Origin: Pseudonocardiales bacterium
Lineage (GTDB): Bacteria; Actinomycetota; Actinomycetes; Mycobacteriales; Jatrophihabitantaceae
Assembly (NCBI GenBank): GCA_030840295.1
Contig: JAVEET010000352.1
Location: 1 to 38,465 of the forward strand
Reading direction: 5' to 3'
DNA length: 38,465 nt
The notes beneath the pieces were generated by a model. That model ran no database searches. It was not told the DNA's origin and saw nothing but the letters and a program-made list of their open reading frames with translations. Each line of letters starts with the position of its first letter. The first letter of the stretch is position 1. This document shows positions 17,748-25,991 of this stretch, piece by piece. Position numbers and translations under genes: made by a program.

Positions 17748-18929
17748 CTCTAGTCCGCAGACAGTCCGCAAGCCGTCGAGGGTCGCATCCGAGATCGTTC
17801 GGATGCGATCTTCGTCGCCGGGCCAAAGGTGGGAATAGATCTTGAGCGTGACGACCGGGCTTGCATGGCCCAGGACCACCTGAACCTGCTTAACGCTCGC
17901 GCCGCCCGCGATGAGTCCCGACGCGTAGAAGTGACGCAGATCGTGAGTGTCCAGCGCGAGGCCGGAATGCTCGTCGAGCCACGCTTGCGCGTCGCGCTTG
18001 GTTGCGAAGGTCCGGGTCGACTCGGCGCCACCAACATCTAGGTAGCGTGCCTGCCACTGCCCCGGCCGCGGCTTGCTCACCTGTCGCTGCGCAGCCGTCC
18101 AGATGTCCTTCCACGCTCCGTACCGCAGCGCCTGACCCTTCGTGGCCGTGAAGAGATCGCCGTCTGACGGATAGGCCGCAAGGTGAGCCGCCAGCGCCCC
18201 GATGACGACGTCGCCGACCGGAACTGTCCGGACAGACTTGGCCGTCTTCGTCGGCCCCATCTGGCCCGTCTGAAGCCGTTGCCGCTGCACGCGCACGGTG
18301 CGCCGCAGGAAGTCGACGTCAGACACCTGAAGACCCAAAGCCTCGCCGATCCGAAGCCCGGAACCAGCCAGCAGCACCACCAGAGCCCGATACAGCTCGG
18401 GTACCGCGTTGACCAGCGCCGCAACTTCCGCCTCGGCCGGCGGGTGAACCTCTCCCTCATCGTCGGTACTCGGGAGCACGATCCGCCGGCAGGGCGACGA
18501 GGCGACGACCCGATCATCGACGGCCGATCCGTACATGCGGGCCAGGGTGTCGTAGATGTTGCGGACCGTCCCGGGTGCAAACGTCTCGGACAACGCCTTG
18601 ACCATCATCTGGACATCGCTGCGCAATATCGATTGCAAGGTGCGGTCACCGAACCGGGGGATGATGTGCAACCTGAGTGCGTTGTCGGTGATCTTGGCGG
18701 TATTGGGCCGGCTGACTTGTCCGGCCTCCCACTTCGCCGCGTACTCGCCCACTGTGGTCCTGGCGACCTTCGGATCAATGTACGTTCCGGTCTGCACCGC
18801 GGCCGTCACCGAATCGATCCACCGTTGTGCATCGACCTTGCGGCCAAAGTGTCGAGAGTGCTCCTTGCCCGCGGCGTCTCGATACCGGGCCCGCCACTGG
18901 CCGTCTGAACGCTTAGCGATATTGGCCAT
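17739..18929 (-). CDS. int: Tyrosine-family phage integrase with an internal second arm-binding-like domain
   Basis: This 396-residue integrase catalyses site-specific recombination of the prophage. It has an N-terminal AP2-like arm-binding motif (about 9-40, GQWRARYRD..G), a core-binding SAM-like domain (about 58-155) and a catalytic domain (about 165-396). Catalytic residues are R193 (GSGLRIGEAL), K228 (TKTAKSVRTVPV), H329 and R332 (HDLRHF), H355 (LGHAS) and Y365 (IYSHL). Between K228 and H329, residues 290-321 repeat the N-terminal motif (GQWQARYLDVGG, then TFATKRDAQAWLD). This is an unusual insertion. The start codon overlaps the repressor stop in TGATG, so both come from one leftward transcript. 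It lies at the left prophage end, reading toward sodN. Confidence 0.92.
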   Translation of the reverse strand: MANIAKRSDGQWRARYRDAAGKEHSRHFGRKVDAQRWIDSVTAAVQTGTYIDPKVARTTVGEYAAKWEAGQVSRPNTAKITDNALRLHIIPRFGDRTLQSILRSDVQMMVKALSETFAPGTVRNIYDTLARMYGSAVDDRVVASSPCRRIVLPSTDDEGEVHPPAEAEVAALVNAVPELYRALVVLLAGSGLRIGEALGLQVSDVDFLRRTVRVQRQRLQTGQMGPTKTAKSVRTVPVGDVVIGALAAHLAAYPSDGDLFTATKGQALRYGAWKDIWTAAQRQVSKPRPGQWQARYLDVGGAESTRTFATKRDAQAWLDEHSGLALDTHDLRHFYASGLIAGGASVKQVQVVLGHASPVVTLKIYSHLWPGDEDRIRTISDATLDGLRTVCGLEAV

Positions 18930-19525
18930 CAGCCCGCCTCCTCGGCGTCGACTTCAGCCTGAGCGCGAGCCATTGCTGCATCCCACTCCGGGCCACCTCG
19001 AAGCTGTGCCAGGAGGGTGCTCGTCATGTGTTCAGCTGCATTCTCGTCCATCAGATCCTGGACATCGGGACTAGCAAGGCCGCCGATGGCATCGTCGACC
19101 CAAGCCCGCATCGCTAAGCGCACTCCCTCTTCGGCGACCGGATGCTTGATGTAGTGATCGCGCAAGGCACTCTCTGCTTGCTTTGCGCGATCCGCCGCTA
19201 CCCATACCTCGGCTTTGGCCGCGGTCCAGCGCTCGAACAGCTCGGTCGCGGCTTTGCTTAGCTTGATCTCTACGGGCACGAGCAGATCCTCGATGTCGAG
19301 CTCGAACACCTTGGAGAACGCCACGAGCTCGTCGACCGAGATCCGCCGAGGTGGCTCGCCCTTTTCGATCTTGTAGATCGCAGAGGCCTGGATCGCGCAC
19401 CCAGCGTCTGTCATCCGCTTTGCCGTGCCCTCGTAGGTCCAAGCGCGCTGCTCGCGCTCAAAGGCGATCCGTCGAGCGAGGTTCGCCTCACTCTGCAGGG
19501 ACCGCAGTCGATTCGGTCTTGGCAT
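18929..19525 (-). CDS. Phage repressor-like XRE-family HTH protein
   Basis: This 198-residue protein has an N-terminal XRE/Cro-C1 helix-turn-helix (about 15-78: RRIAFEREQRAWTYEGTAKRM, then SAIYKIEKGEPPRRISVDELVAFSKVF) and a helical C-terminal part rich in Ala, Glu and Asp. I chose ATG 19525 because AGGAGGG lies five bases upstream; a GTG at 19531 is in frame but lies inside that spacing. It is read leftward in front of int and is translationally coupled to it. Its promoter overlaps an operator-like palindrome, and the rightward early operon starts from an adjacent promoter. That position is the one expected for the lysogeny repressor. No protease-type C-terminus was seen. Confidence 0.8.
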   Translation of the reverse strand: MPRPNRLRSLQSEANLARRIAFEREQRAWTYEGTAKRMTDAGCAIQASAIYKIEKGEPPRRISVDELVAFSKVFELDIEDLLVPVEIKLSKAATELFERWTAAKAEVWVAADRAKQAESALRDHYIKHPVAEEGVRLAMRAWVDDAIGGLASPDVQDLMDENAAEHMTSTLLAQLRGGPEWDAAMARAQAEVDAEEAG

Positions 19526-19541
19526 GTCCACCCTCCTGATT

Positions 19542-19614
19542 TTCCTAAGCGGAAGAGACGTTAGCCGTGTTGGCTTGAACAGTCAACGCTTTTCCGGCAT
19601 GTTCTTAATCAGAA
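19542..19614. promoter_or_regulatory. Divergent repressor/early promoters with two operators
   Basis: Leftward promoter (minus strand): TTGACT (19586-19581), 17 bases, TAACGT (19563-19558). Rightward promoter: TTGAAC (19575-19580), 17 bases, CATGTT (19598-19603). The two -35 boxes abut as TTGAACAGTCAA. Two 13-base palindromes lie at the predicted start sites: TTCCTAAGCGGAA (19542-19554) and TTCTTAATCAGAA (19602-19614; arms extend to TGTTCT/AGAACA). They match at 10 of 13 positions and their centres are 60 bases apart. Binding by the adjacent repressor is an inference. Confidence 0.65.
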
Positions 19615-19639
19615 CACACAACAACCGGGAAGGAACGTC

Positions 19640-19828
19640 ATGCAAGCAGCTGTTGAGTACCTCACCACGGAGGAGTTGGCAGACAAGCTGCGCACGACTC
19701 CCGAGACTTGCCGATATTGGCGGCATGTCGGCAAGGGCCCACGATCCTTCAAGGTCGGCCGACGGGTGCTCTACGGGGTGGCCGACGTCGAGAAATGGAT
19801 CGCTGAGGCTCGCGCCAGTGTCAGCTGA
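19640..19828 (+). CDS. Excisionase-like small HTH protein (MerR/Xis type)
   Basis: This 62-residue protein carries a winged helix of the excisionase/AlpA type: YLTTEELADKLRTTPETCRYWRHVGKGP, then FKVGRRVLYGVADVEKWI. Such proteins bend DNA at attachment sites and direct the integrase to excision, or act as small regulators. The ATG at 19640 follows GGAAGGAA. It is the first gene of the rightward early operon and lies opposite the repressor, the usual place for xis or a cro-like gene. Its last codons overlap the GTG of the next gene. Confidence 0.8.
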   Translation: MQAAVEYLTTEELADKLRTTPETCRYWRHVGKGPRSFKVGRRVLYGVADVEKWIAEARASVS

Positions 19829-20597
19829 CAGCAGCCACGGCGCGCACAACTCGCTTGAGCCGGCAGTCCGCTCGATCCACGTGATGGATGCCCGAGCGCT
19901 CACCGACCGGATCAAAGTCGCGGTCGAGGCGACCTGGATCCTCGTCGTCGAGGCGTACACCTCGCGTGCGTGGTCAGCACTCGGGTACGCGACGTGGGAT
20001 GACTACTGCACGAGGGAATTTGGCACATCGAGACTCCGATTACCCCGTGAAGAACGGCAGGAAGTCGTGTCGTCACTCCGCGAGCAAGGGCTGAGCATCC
20101 GTGCAATCGCGACTGCTACAAGCCTGAGCGTCGGCACGGTCCAGGCCGTAACCGGGGAGCCGCAGGTGTTCAAAACTGAACACCTGGAATCATCTCCGTT
20201 TCACCACGCTGAGGAAGAATCGGCCACCGACCTTGGGGCGGTCGCATCCAAGACCCTGCCGGCTGGCCGCGGCCCCGTCGACCTTCTCGATGAACCACCA
20301 CTGACCCACGAGCAGTGCGAAGCCATCGAACGCGAGCATGCCGAGGCTCGAAAGATCACCGGCAGAGACGGCAAACAGTATGCGTCTGTCGCCAGCAAGT
20401 CGCCCGGGCGCAAGCCGCTACCGGACTCGTTCCGTACTGCGATCTACAACCTCGGCAAGGCCGTCGCGTCTATCGACCGATTGTCAGAAGACGATCGATT
20501 CAGCAAGAACGCGGGTCAGATCCGGCAGACAACTCTGCACGACCTGACCCGCGCCCGTGACGCGTTACAGCGCGTCATCAATCAACTTTCCAACTGA
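19818..20597 (+). CDS. Phage DNA-binding protein with HTH, function unknown
   Basis: The frame is open far upstream, but GTG 19818, overlapping the excisionase stop, gives a sensible 259-residue protein. The N-terminal part (MDARALTDRIKVAVEATW, ALGYATWDDYCTREFG) is common in actinobacterial phages and chromosomal KorB-like proteins. A helix-turn-helix follows (REQGLSIRAIATATSLSVGTVQ, about residues 90-112). The middle is an acidic linker, and the C-terminal 70 residues are helical (FRTAIYNLGKAVASIDRLSEDDRF). It probably regulates early genes or takes part in replication or partition. The role is not established. Confidence 0.7.
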   Translation: MSADSSHGAHNSLEPAVRSIHVMDARALTDRIKVAVEATWILVVEAYTSRAWSALGYATWDDYCTREFGTSRLRLPREERQEVVSSLREQGLSIRAIATATSLSVGTVQAVTGEPQVFKTEHLESSPFHHAEEESATDLGAVASKTLPAGRGPVDLLDEPPLTHEQCEAIEREHAEARKITGRDGKQYASVASKSPGRKPLPDSFRTAIYNLGKAVASIDRLSEDDRFSKNAGQIRQTTLHDLTRARDALQRVINQLSN

Positions 20598-20612
20598 CCA
20601 GGAGTATATCCA

Positions 20613-21458
20613 ATGACCGCTGTGGTAACCGCGTTCCCGACTACAAACAAGATCAGTACCGCCATCATCGAGGTCACGCCGGACACGGCGCGGCGGTGGC
20701 TTGAGAGCAACAACACGCACAATCGCAAGCTTTCCCCCATGCGCACGGCGCAGTACGCGCAGGATATGGCGTCGGGACGGTGGAGTTTTAACGGCGAGGC
20801 GCTCCAATTTGATCGCGACGGAGTCCTGCTCAACGGCCAGCACAGGCTGTCGGCCATCGTGGTCTGCGGGATACCGCAGACCTTCCTTATAGTGCGCGGT
20901 CTCGATCCAACAACTCAGATCACAATCGACCAGGGCACTCGAAGGGCGCCGGGAGAGCAGCTGCAACTCGCCGGGATCCCGGCAGGCAATTCCATTGCTG
21001 CTTCCCTCCGTGTGTATCTCGAATGGCAGCAAGGTCGCCTGTTCTCCGGAAAAACGCTCGGTGTAACCACATCGGAAGTGGTCGAGTGGGCATCTGCACA
21101 TCTCGACGCGGTCGAAGAGCTCCGCAGGATTTCGAACTCCGGCATCCGCCGAGTGCCCGGCGTCCCGTCGATTGCGCTGGCAGTGGCGCTTCGATTGCAT
21201 GAGATCGATCGAGTTGCCGCCGACAACTTTGTGAGCTCGTTGATCTCTGGCGCAAATCTCGCGGCGGACTCGCCCGTCCTTGCTCTTCGCAATCGCCTTG
21301 CGAAGGCGAAGGAATCAGGTATCAGAGTCAGCACAAAGGACGCCATCGGGTTCTACGTGACAGCCTGGAATGCCTACCGCGACTGCCGGCCATTGACCAG
21401 AATCCAGCGGCCAAGCGGCGCGTCATGGACCGTGGACAACTTCCCGACCCCGCGATAG
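20613..21458 (+). CDS. ParB/sulfiredoxin-fold phage protein
   Basis: This 281-residue protein starts at ATG 20613 behind AGGAG. The N-terminal half carries the ParB/Srx-like signature: an early substrate-like segment, then LSPMRTAQYAQDMASGRWSF and LLNGQHRLSAIVVCGIPQTF (about 72-90), where GQHRL corresponds to the nucleotide-binding or catalytic loop of the superfamily. The C-terminal half is helical, without a recognised domain. Such proteins are common in actinophages near replication genes and are annotated as ParB-like nucleases. Real activity (NTP binding, nuclease or nucleotide modification) is unproven. Confidence 0.72.
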   Translation: MTAVVTAFPTTNKISTAIIEVTPDTARRWLESNNTHNRKLSPMRTAQYAQDMASGRWSFNGEALQFDRDGVLLNGQHRLSAIVVCGIPQTFLIVRGLDPTTQITIDQGTRRAPGEQLQLAGIPAGNSIAASLRVYLEWQQGRLFSGKTLGVTTSEVVEWASAHLDAVEELRRISNSGIRRVPGVPSIALAVALRLHEIDRVAADNFVSSLISGANLAADSPVLALRNRLAKAKESGIRVSTKDAIGFYVTAWNAYRDCRPLTRIQRPSGASWTVDNFPTPR

Positions 21459-21599
21459 CACGCGGCCGGACCGGGGGTGTCAAGCCTTCACCGTGAGGGG
21501 ATGGGCCGGCAACCCCGGTCTCCCTGACGATTCTGCTGAGCCAGTGCGGCCGGGGCGAGCATGTAGTTCACCGACGAAGACCCTTGAGGGGGCAGACGA

Positions 21600-22259
21600 A
21601 TGAGCCGAACAATGCAGAGCGCTCTCGAGAGCACCGCGCTGGGTTTCCCTTGCAACAGGTGCCGCGCACGCGCGGCCGAATGGTGCTATCAGGGCACTGG
21701 GGATGCGTGGGCCCGGACAACACACGTCGAGCGTGGACGATCGGCCGAGTTTGTCGACGGGGCAGCTTTCGACCTGCACAAGATCGAGGGCATGACGACC
21801 CTGCACTTGCAACGGTTCTTCAGCAGGATCGATCGATCGGACGGTGCGAATGCCTGTTGGCCATGGATCGCTGGACACAGCGCAACGGGCTACGGAAATT
21901 TCTGCATCGCGGGGCGGGCCATCAACGCGCATCGGTTGTCCTGGGCGTTGGCCAATCGCAGCGCCGTGCCGGGACGCCTAGCTTTTGTCTGCCACCGGTG
22001 CGATAACCCGACCTGCGTAAATCCGTGCCACCTCTTCCTGGGCACGCCAGCCGACAACTCACAGGACGCAGTGGCCAAGGGAAGAATCCTGCCCAACAGT
22101 GGATCTTTCGCTCCGACGACCCATTGCCTCCGACGCGATCACGACCTGGGTTTGCCTGGCGCCCGAGTCAAGCGAAGTCGGCCCGGACGCCAGGGCGAGT
22201 GCAGGGAATGCACGAACGAGCTCAGGCGCCAGCGTCGAGCGGCCGGCCTCTGTGCCTGA
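21600..22259 (+). CDS. HNH endonuclease with N-terminal zinc-finger segment
   Basis: This 219-residue protein has two parts. Residues 17-45 ([14 protein letters not shown], then H) form a CxxC..C..H finger like the small actinophage zinc-finger proteins. From about residue 65 ([14 protein letters not shown]) it is an HNH_3-type nuclease: [26 protein letters not shown], then [19 protein letters not shown] with the metal-binding histidine and asparagine, and a C-terminal CRECTN zinc knuckle. The HNH part could start on its own at ATG 21792 (155 residues). ATG 21600 follows GAGGGGG. The last eight bases overlap the GTG of the primase gene. It is probably a homing-type nuclease. Confidence 0.78.
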   Translation: MSRTMQSALESTALGFPCNRCRARAAEWCYQGTGDAWARTTHVERGRSAEFVDGAAFDLHKIEGMTTLHLQRFFSRIDRSDGANACWPWIAGHSATGYGNFCIAGRAINAHRLSWALANRSAVPGRLAFVCHRCDNPTCVNPCHLFLGTPADNSQDAVAKGRILPNSGSFAPTTHCLRRDHDLGLPGARVKRSRPGRQGECRECTNELRRQRRAAGLCA

Positions 22260-24801
22260 ACCTCGTCCATACGCAGAAGCGGCACTCATCTACTACCGGG
22301 CCGGGTTTCCAGGTGTCCTGCCCGTCAAGGGCAAATGGCCACCGCCGACCGGCTGGACCGGCACCAACGGCGCGTGGCCGAGCTACCCGGACGTCATGGC
22401 CTGGATCGAGGGCGATGAGGGCAAGCTCAACATCGGGCTACGCCTGCCCCGCCACGTGATCGGCATCGACGTCGATGACTACGGCACCAAGACCGGCGGC
22501 CGGACGCTGGCCGATCACGAGGAGCTATGGGGCCCGCTGCCACCGACGTGGATCTCGACCAGCCGCGGCGATGGCGTCTCGGGTATCCGGTTGTTCACGG
22601 TGCCCGAGGGTCTGCACTGGCCCGGCGAGCTGCGCGGCGGCGGCGTCGAGATAATCCAGTACAAGCACCGCTACGTCATGTGCTGGCCGTCGATCCACCC
22701 CGACACCGGACGAATGTACGGCTGGGCTGGGGCATCCTGGCCGCTCGCGACTGCCGCTGGCTGGCCAGCTAGCGGCAATGGCGTGCCCAACGCTGGCGAA
22801 CTGCCCAACCTGCCCCAGGCTTGGATCGATGGACTGACGCAGGGCAAGAGCGCGACCGACGTCGAGAAGGCCGACCTCGGCGACGCCCAGGCCGCGCTCT
22901 GGCTCACGCAGCACGGCGGGCAGGAGCGCCAGTGCCCGGCGATGATCCGCGCGGTCGAGCGTTGCCGTGAGGAGCTGTCCGCCCCGGGTGCATCGCGCCA
23001 CGACGTCACGATGCGCGGAGTCGCCCGGATCACGCATCTGCTCACCGAGGGCCACCACGGCGCCATGGCCGCGCTCAGCGCCGTGCACGGCGCCTTCGCT
23101 GCCGCGGTCAATGATCCGAGCCGCTCGGGCGAGTGGGGCCGGCTCATCACTGGCGCGGTGCAGATCGCCGCGGTGCACCAGCCGGCGCCGTTCGATCCGT
23201 GCATCTCACCGTTCATCGCCGGCCACGTGCCGAGCTCGCCGCTGCGACAAGAGAGAACCTCATGGGATACCAGCCCGATATCAGCATCGAGTGCGCCCGC
23301 TGCGGGCACACCGGCGTCGTCGTCCACTTCACCTACGCCAGTGGTTGCCCTCGCGCCGGTTGTGAGCATGATCCCCGAGACAACGACGGTTGGCACTATC
23401 ACTGCACTGCCTATGGCTGCGAGTGCACCGGATGCGACCCCAGCAGGGCAGCCGAGCTCAATCGGGTTATTGACGCCTGGTACGCCCGCACGCACCAGCT
23501 GGTGGCCGGTGGACCTGAGCCGGATCCTCAACGGCGAGCACGCCGAGGAAGCGCCCGAGGTACTGCGACGCGATGATGGCGCCGCGCTGTTCTACCTGGG
23601 CCGCGTCAACGGGCTGATCGGGCCGAGCGAGTCCGGCAAGTCATGGGTCGCGCTCGCCGCCTGCGCGCAAGAACTGCTCGACGGCCACCACGTGACCTAT
23701 CTCGACTTCGAGGACACGGCCAGCGGCGTGGTCCGGCGGGTGCTCGGGATGGGCGTGCCGCCCGACGTGATCGCCGAGCGGTTCCACTACATCGGCCCGG
23801 ACGAGTCGCCGGCACCCGAGGCGCTCGCAGACCTCACCGCGACGCTGACCGAGCACTCGCCCCGCCTGGTCGTGCTCGACGGGTTCAACGCCGCGATGAG
23901 CCTCGCCGGCCTCGAGCTGATGAGCAACACCGACGCGACCGTGTTCTTTCAGCGGCTACTCAATCCGATCATGCGCAGCGATCGCGCGATTGTGTACGTC
24001 GACCACGTGCCCAAATCGAAGATAGACGAGTCATCCGGCGGAATTGGTGCCCAGGCCAAAAGAGCCATGACAACGGGCTGCACAATTCGAGTGGATAAGA
24101 AAGATGAATTTGGCCCGGGCGTTACCGGCTATTTGAAATTGACCATTGATAAAGACCGCATGGGCCACGTCCGCGAGGTCGCTATTGGTGCGAAGTTCGC
24201 GGGCACCGCGGTTATCGATTCGGCACACGGGCTGATGACGATCACCATCGAGAAGCCCGTCAGCGAGGTCGAGGTCGAGACCAAGCGCGAGGCTCGCAGG
24301 CACCCGGACGTCATGCAGCAGATCTCTGAGCTGCTCGCGATCGCGCCCGAGGGCCTGTCCAAGAATGTGGTGCGCAAAGAGGTCACCGCGGGCAACCCGG
24401 CGATCGAGGCGGCGCTCAGGGACCTGCTCAGTGAGGGCTACATCGAGCAGTCGACCGGCTCGCGCAGCGCGATCATCTGCAAGAACGTTCGTCCGTTTCG
24501 TGCCGATTCTGATATCCGGTTCACTGCCTTCGATCCCACCTCGCCCGACCTCGCCCGACCTCGCCCCGACCTCGCCCCGGGCGATGTGCCAAGTCGGGTC
24601 AGCTACGTCGCTCGCCCACCTCGCCCGGACCCCTACGTAGTAGGGTCCGGCGGGGCGAGGTCGGAGCCCGATGGAGCCGGTGCGGCGAACACCGAAAATG
24701 AGCACCTTGCACCGGGCGAGGTCGATGAGACTGATCTGACCTGGCGCGATGGCAATCTCGTCAACAAGCGCACCGGCGAGATCGTCCGGCGGCGGGCATG
24801 A
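22252..24801 (+). CDS. Primase-polymerase / RepA-like helicase fusion, phage replication protein
   Basis: This 849-residue replication protein starts at GTG 22252 inside the HNH stop region; earlier starts only shadow the HNH gene. Residues 6-190 are a prim-pol domain with the DxD of GIDVDDYG (D73, D75), [14 protein letters not shown] and [13 protein letters not shown]. Residues about 425-680 are a RecA-like AAA helicase: Walker A GPSESGKS (457-464) and Walker B LVVLDGF (about 540). A winged helix follows (about 683-745), then a Pro/Arg-rich tail. The linker at about 337-420 is low in complexity and overlaps a cysteine-rich frame. The segment 24031-24160 is richer in A and T than its surroundings, suggesting mosaic origin. 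The tail codons carry the iteron cluster. Confidence 0.88.
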   Translation: MPEPRPYAEAALIYYRAGFPGVLPVKGKWPPPTGWTGTNGAWPSYPDVMAWIEGDEGKLNIGLRLPRHVIGIDVDDYGTKTGGRTLADHEELWGPLPPTWISTSRGDGVSGIRLFTVPEGLHWPGELRGGGVEIIQYKHRYVMCWPSIHPDTGRMYGWAGASWPLATAAGWPASGNGVPNAGELPNLPQAWIDGLTQGKSATDVEKADLGDAQAALWLTQHGGQERQCPAMIRAVERCREELSAPGASRHDVTMRGVARITHLLTEGHHGAMAALSAVHGAFAAAVNDPSRSGEWGRLITGAVQIAAVHQPAPFDPCISPFIAGHVPSSPLRQERTSWDTSPISASSAPAAGTPASSSTSPTPVVALAPVVSMIPETTTVGTITALPMAASAPDATPAGQPSSIGLLTPGTPARTSWWPVDLSRILNGEHAEEAPEVLRRDDGAALFYLGRVNGLIGPSESGKSWVALAACAQELLDGHHVTYLDFEDTASGVVRRVLGMGVPPDVIAERFHYIGPDESPAPEALADLTATLTEHSPRLVVLDGFNAAMSLAGLELMSNTDATVFFQRLLNPIMRSDRAIVYVDHVPKSKIDESSGGIGAQAKRAMTTGCTIRVDKKDEFGPGVTGYLKLTIDKDRMGHVREVAIGAKFAGTAVIDSAHGLMTITIEKPVSEVEVETKREARRHPDVMQQISELLAIAPEGLSKNVVRKEVTAGNPAIEAALRDLLSEGYIEQSTGSRSAIICKNVRPFRADSDIRFTAFDPTSPDLARPRPDLAPGDVPSRVSYVARPPRPDPYVVGSGGARSEPDGAGAANTENEHLAPGEVDETDLTWRDGNLVNKRTGEIVRRRA
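23262..23576 (+). CDS. Nested cysteine-rich zinc-finger-like frame inside the primase-helicase linker
   Basis: In another frame ATG 23262 opens 104 codons, weakly preceded by GAGAGAA. The product starts [18 protein letters not shown] and contains [19 protein letters not shown] and a helix [15 protein letters not shown]: eight cysteines and several histidines, like a zinc ribbon. By hand count about 75% of third bases are G or C over the first 59 codons, against about 60% in the primase frame. The primase frame here is only a Ser/Thr/Pro/Ala-rich linker. The last 25 codons look like shadow of the helicase. It may be a real overlapping gene, or the remnant of a small gene that once separated primase and helicase. 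Translation is unproven. Confidence 0.45.
   Translation: MGYQPDISIECARCGHTGVVVHFTYASGCPRAGCEHDPRDNDGWHYHCTAYGCECTGCDPSRAAELNRVIDAWYARTHQLVAGGPEPDPQRRARRGSARGTATR
24538..24722. repeat. ACCTCGCC iteron cluster with large inverted repeat, candidate phage replication origin
   Basis: ACCTCGCC occurs at 24538-24545, 24548-24555, 24558-24565, 24569-24576 and 24618-24625, and as its complement GGCGAGGT at 24654-24661 and 24715-24722. The first four are 10, 10 and 11 bases apart, one helical turn each. The fifth and sixth copies are the outer arms of an inverted repeat whose inner arms are CGGACCC (24626-24632) and GGGTCCG (24643-24649), with CTACGTAG in the loop region. It lies within the replication gene, as in lambda, where the origin lies inside gene O. 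Function is inferred. Confidence 0.5.
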
Positions 24802-25223
24802 TCGACCAGCGGCTCAAGAGCATCCTCGAGGCCAAAGGCCAGTGGAACGCCGATGGCGTCTCCCGCAAGGCGCGAGGGCGGATCTGCCGGCGGTGCCAGC
24901 GGCCCGTCATGGTCGGCCTGGACGCCGACCTCGGCGGGATGCCGACCGCGTGCGACCTCACGCCATTGACGCCGATGGGTGAAGTGGCTGCGCTATTCAA
25001 TGGTCAGCCGACATTCTCGCTCGAATGGCTATTCGACCATTACGAGATCGATTTCCGCGACTCGCACCGCATCCTCGGCAGTCCGGCGGGCAGCAGCCCT
25101 AAAGCGGACGTGCTCGCGTTGCATCGCTGCGATACGCAATTCAATGAATCGCAAACAGCCGACAGCAAAGTCATTAATCCGAACATCGAGAAAGGCGCCA
25201 CCCCTGATGAATGCCCCTTCTGA
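24798..25223 (+). CDS. Phage protein of unknown function with CxxC motif (141 aa)
   Basis: The ATG overlaps the primase-helicase stop in an ATGA. The 141-residue product has an N-terminal CRRCQRPVMVGLDADLGG (about 30-47) followed by a conserved cysteine and a helical middle (LEWLFDHYEIDFRDSHRI). The tail is polar, ends DECPF, and is noticeably richer in A and T. One zinc site is plausible. Position between helicase and RuvC-like gene suggests a role in DNA metabolism. I recognise no family. Confidence 0.72.
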   Translation: MIDQRLKSILEAKGQWNADGVSRKARGRICRRCQRPVMVGLDADLGGMPTACDLTPLTPMGEVAALFNGQPTFSLEWLFDHYEIDFRDSHRILGSPAGSSPKADVLALHRCDTQFNESQTADSKVINPNIEKGATPDECPF

Positions 25224-25770
25224 GCTCCGAGTGATCGGGATTGATCCGAGCCTGACCGCGACGGGCGTCGCCTCATCGTTCGGCTGCAGCACGTTCACGA
25301 GCAAGGCGCCCGGCAAGGACGGGACGCCGCTGCATGACCTGATGCGGCTCCGTGAGATCACGGCGCAGATCACCGGCTACTGCGTCGAGATGATGGCCGA
25401 CCTCGCAGTGATCGAAGCACCCGCGTACTCGAGCAACACCGGCAAGTCGACCGATCGCGCAGGCCTGCATTGGATGATCCGCGATCGCCTGCTCGATGTC
25501 GGTGTGCCGGTGGCCATCGTGATCACCAGCCAGCTCAAGAAGTACGCGACCGGCAAGGGCAACGCCGACAAGGACTCGGTGCTCATCGCCGTCGTGCAGC
25601 GGTTGCCGATCATGGTCACCAACAACAACGAGGCCGACGCCGCGGTGCTGTACGCGATGGGCATGGCTCACCTGGGCCACCCGATCGCCGTGCTGCCCGC
25701 ACAGCACCGATCAGCGCTCGACGGGGTCAAGTGGCCCGTGCGCAGTGCCGCGGTCGAGGTGGCCACGTGA
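25207..25770 (+). CDS. RuvC-like Holliday junction resolvase
   Basis: This 187-residue protein has an RNase H-like fold of the RuvC type. The acidic residues are D13 in VIGIDPSLTATG, E70 in LAVIEAPAY, and D144 in NNEADAAVLYAMG, in the expected order. KKYATGKGNADKD (about 111-123) is the conserved basic loop seen in phage and actinobacterial RuvC relatives. I start it at ATG 25207, overlapping the previous gene by 17 bases; the open frame upstream is shadow. It would cut branched DNA during replication or before packaging. The next gene's GTG overlaps its stop. Confidence 0.85.
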   Translation: MNAPSELRVIGIDPSLTATGVASSFGCSTFTSKAPGKDGTPLHDLMRLREITAQITGYCVEMMADLAVIEAPAYSSNTGKSTDRAGLHWMIRDRLLDVGVPVAIVITSQLKKYATGKGNADKDSVLIAVVQRLPIMVTNNNEADAAVLYAMGMAHLGHPIAVLPAQHRSALDGVKWPVRSAAVEVAT

Positions 25771-25991
25771 GCGACATCGAGAGCGGCGAGGTGACGCCAG
25801 GGCCGTACAACCGTGAGGTGCTGGTGGCTACCCTCATCTACCACTGGCGCAAGGATATTAGGGGCTGCGGCTGTGGCTGGGCTGCCCTGGGTGCATCTCA
25901 CCCTGAGCATGTCGTGGACGTATACGAAGAGTCCGTCGCCTTTACCCCTCGTGGTGGTCAGCATGGCAACCCGGACGGTGGTACCCGATGA
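25767..25991 (+). CDS. Small phage protein with CGCGW motif (74 aa)
   Basis: GTG 25767 overlaps the RuvC stop (GTGA). The 74-residue product has a short leader, then LIYHWRKDIRGCGCGWAALGASHPEHVVDVYEE. The CxCGW..LG.SH..H pattern recurs in small actinophage proteins and could bind one metal ion. The tail PRGGQHGNPDGG comes from a 17-base sequence repeated in the next gene. Function is unknown. Confidence 0.7.
   Translation: MSDIESGEVTPGPYNREVLVATLIYHWRKDIRGCGCGWAALGASHPEHVVDVYEESVAFTPRGGQHGNPDGGTR

Noticed and set aside
22099-22251. Upstream ATG extension of the primase-helicase
   Set aside because: It lies inside the HNH gene in another frame. The prim-pol domain begins right after GTG 22252.
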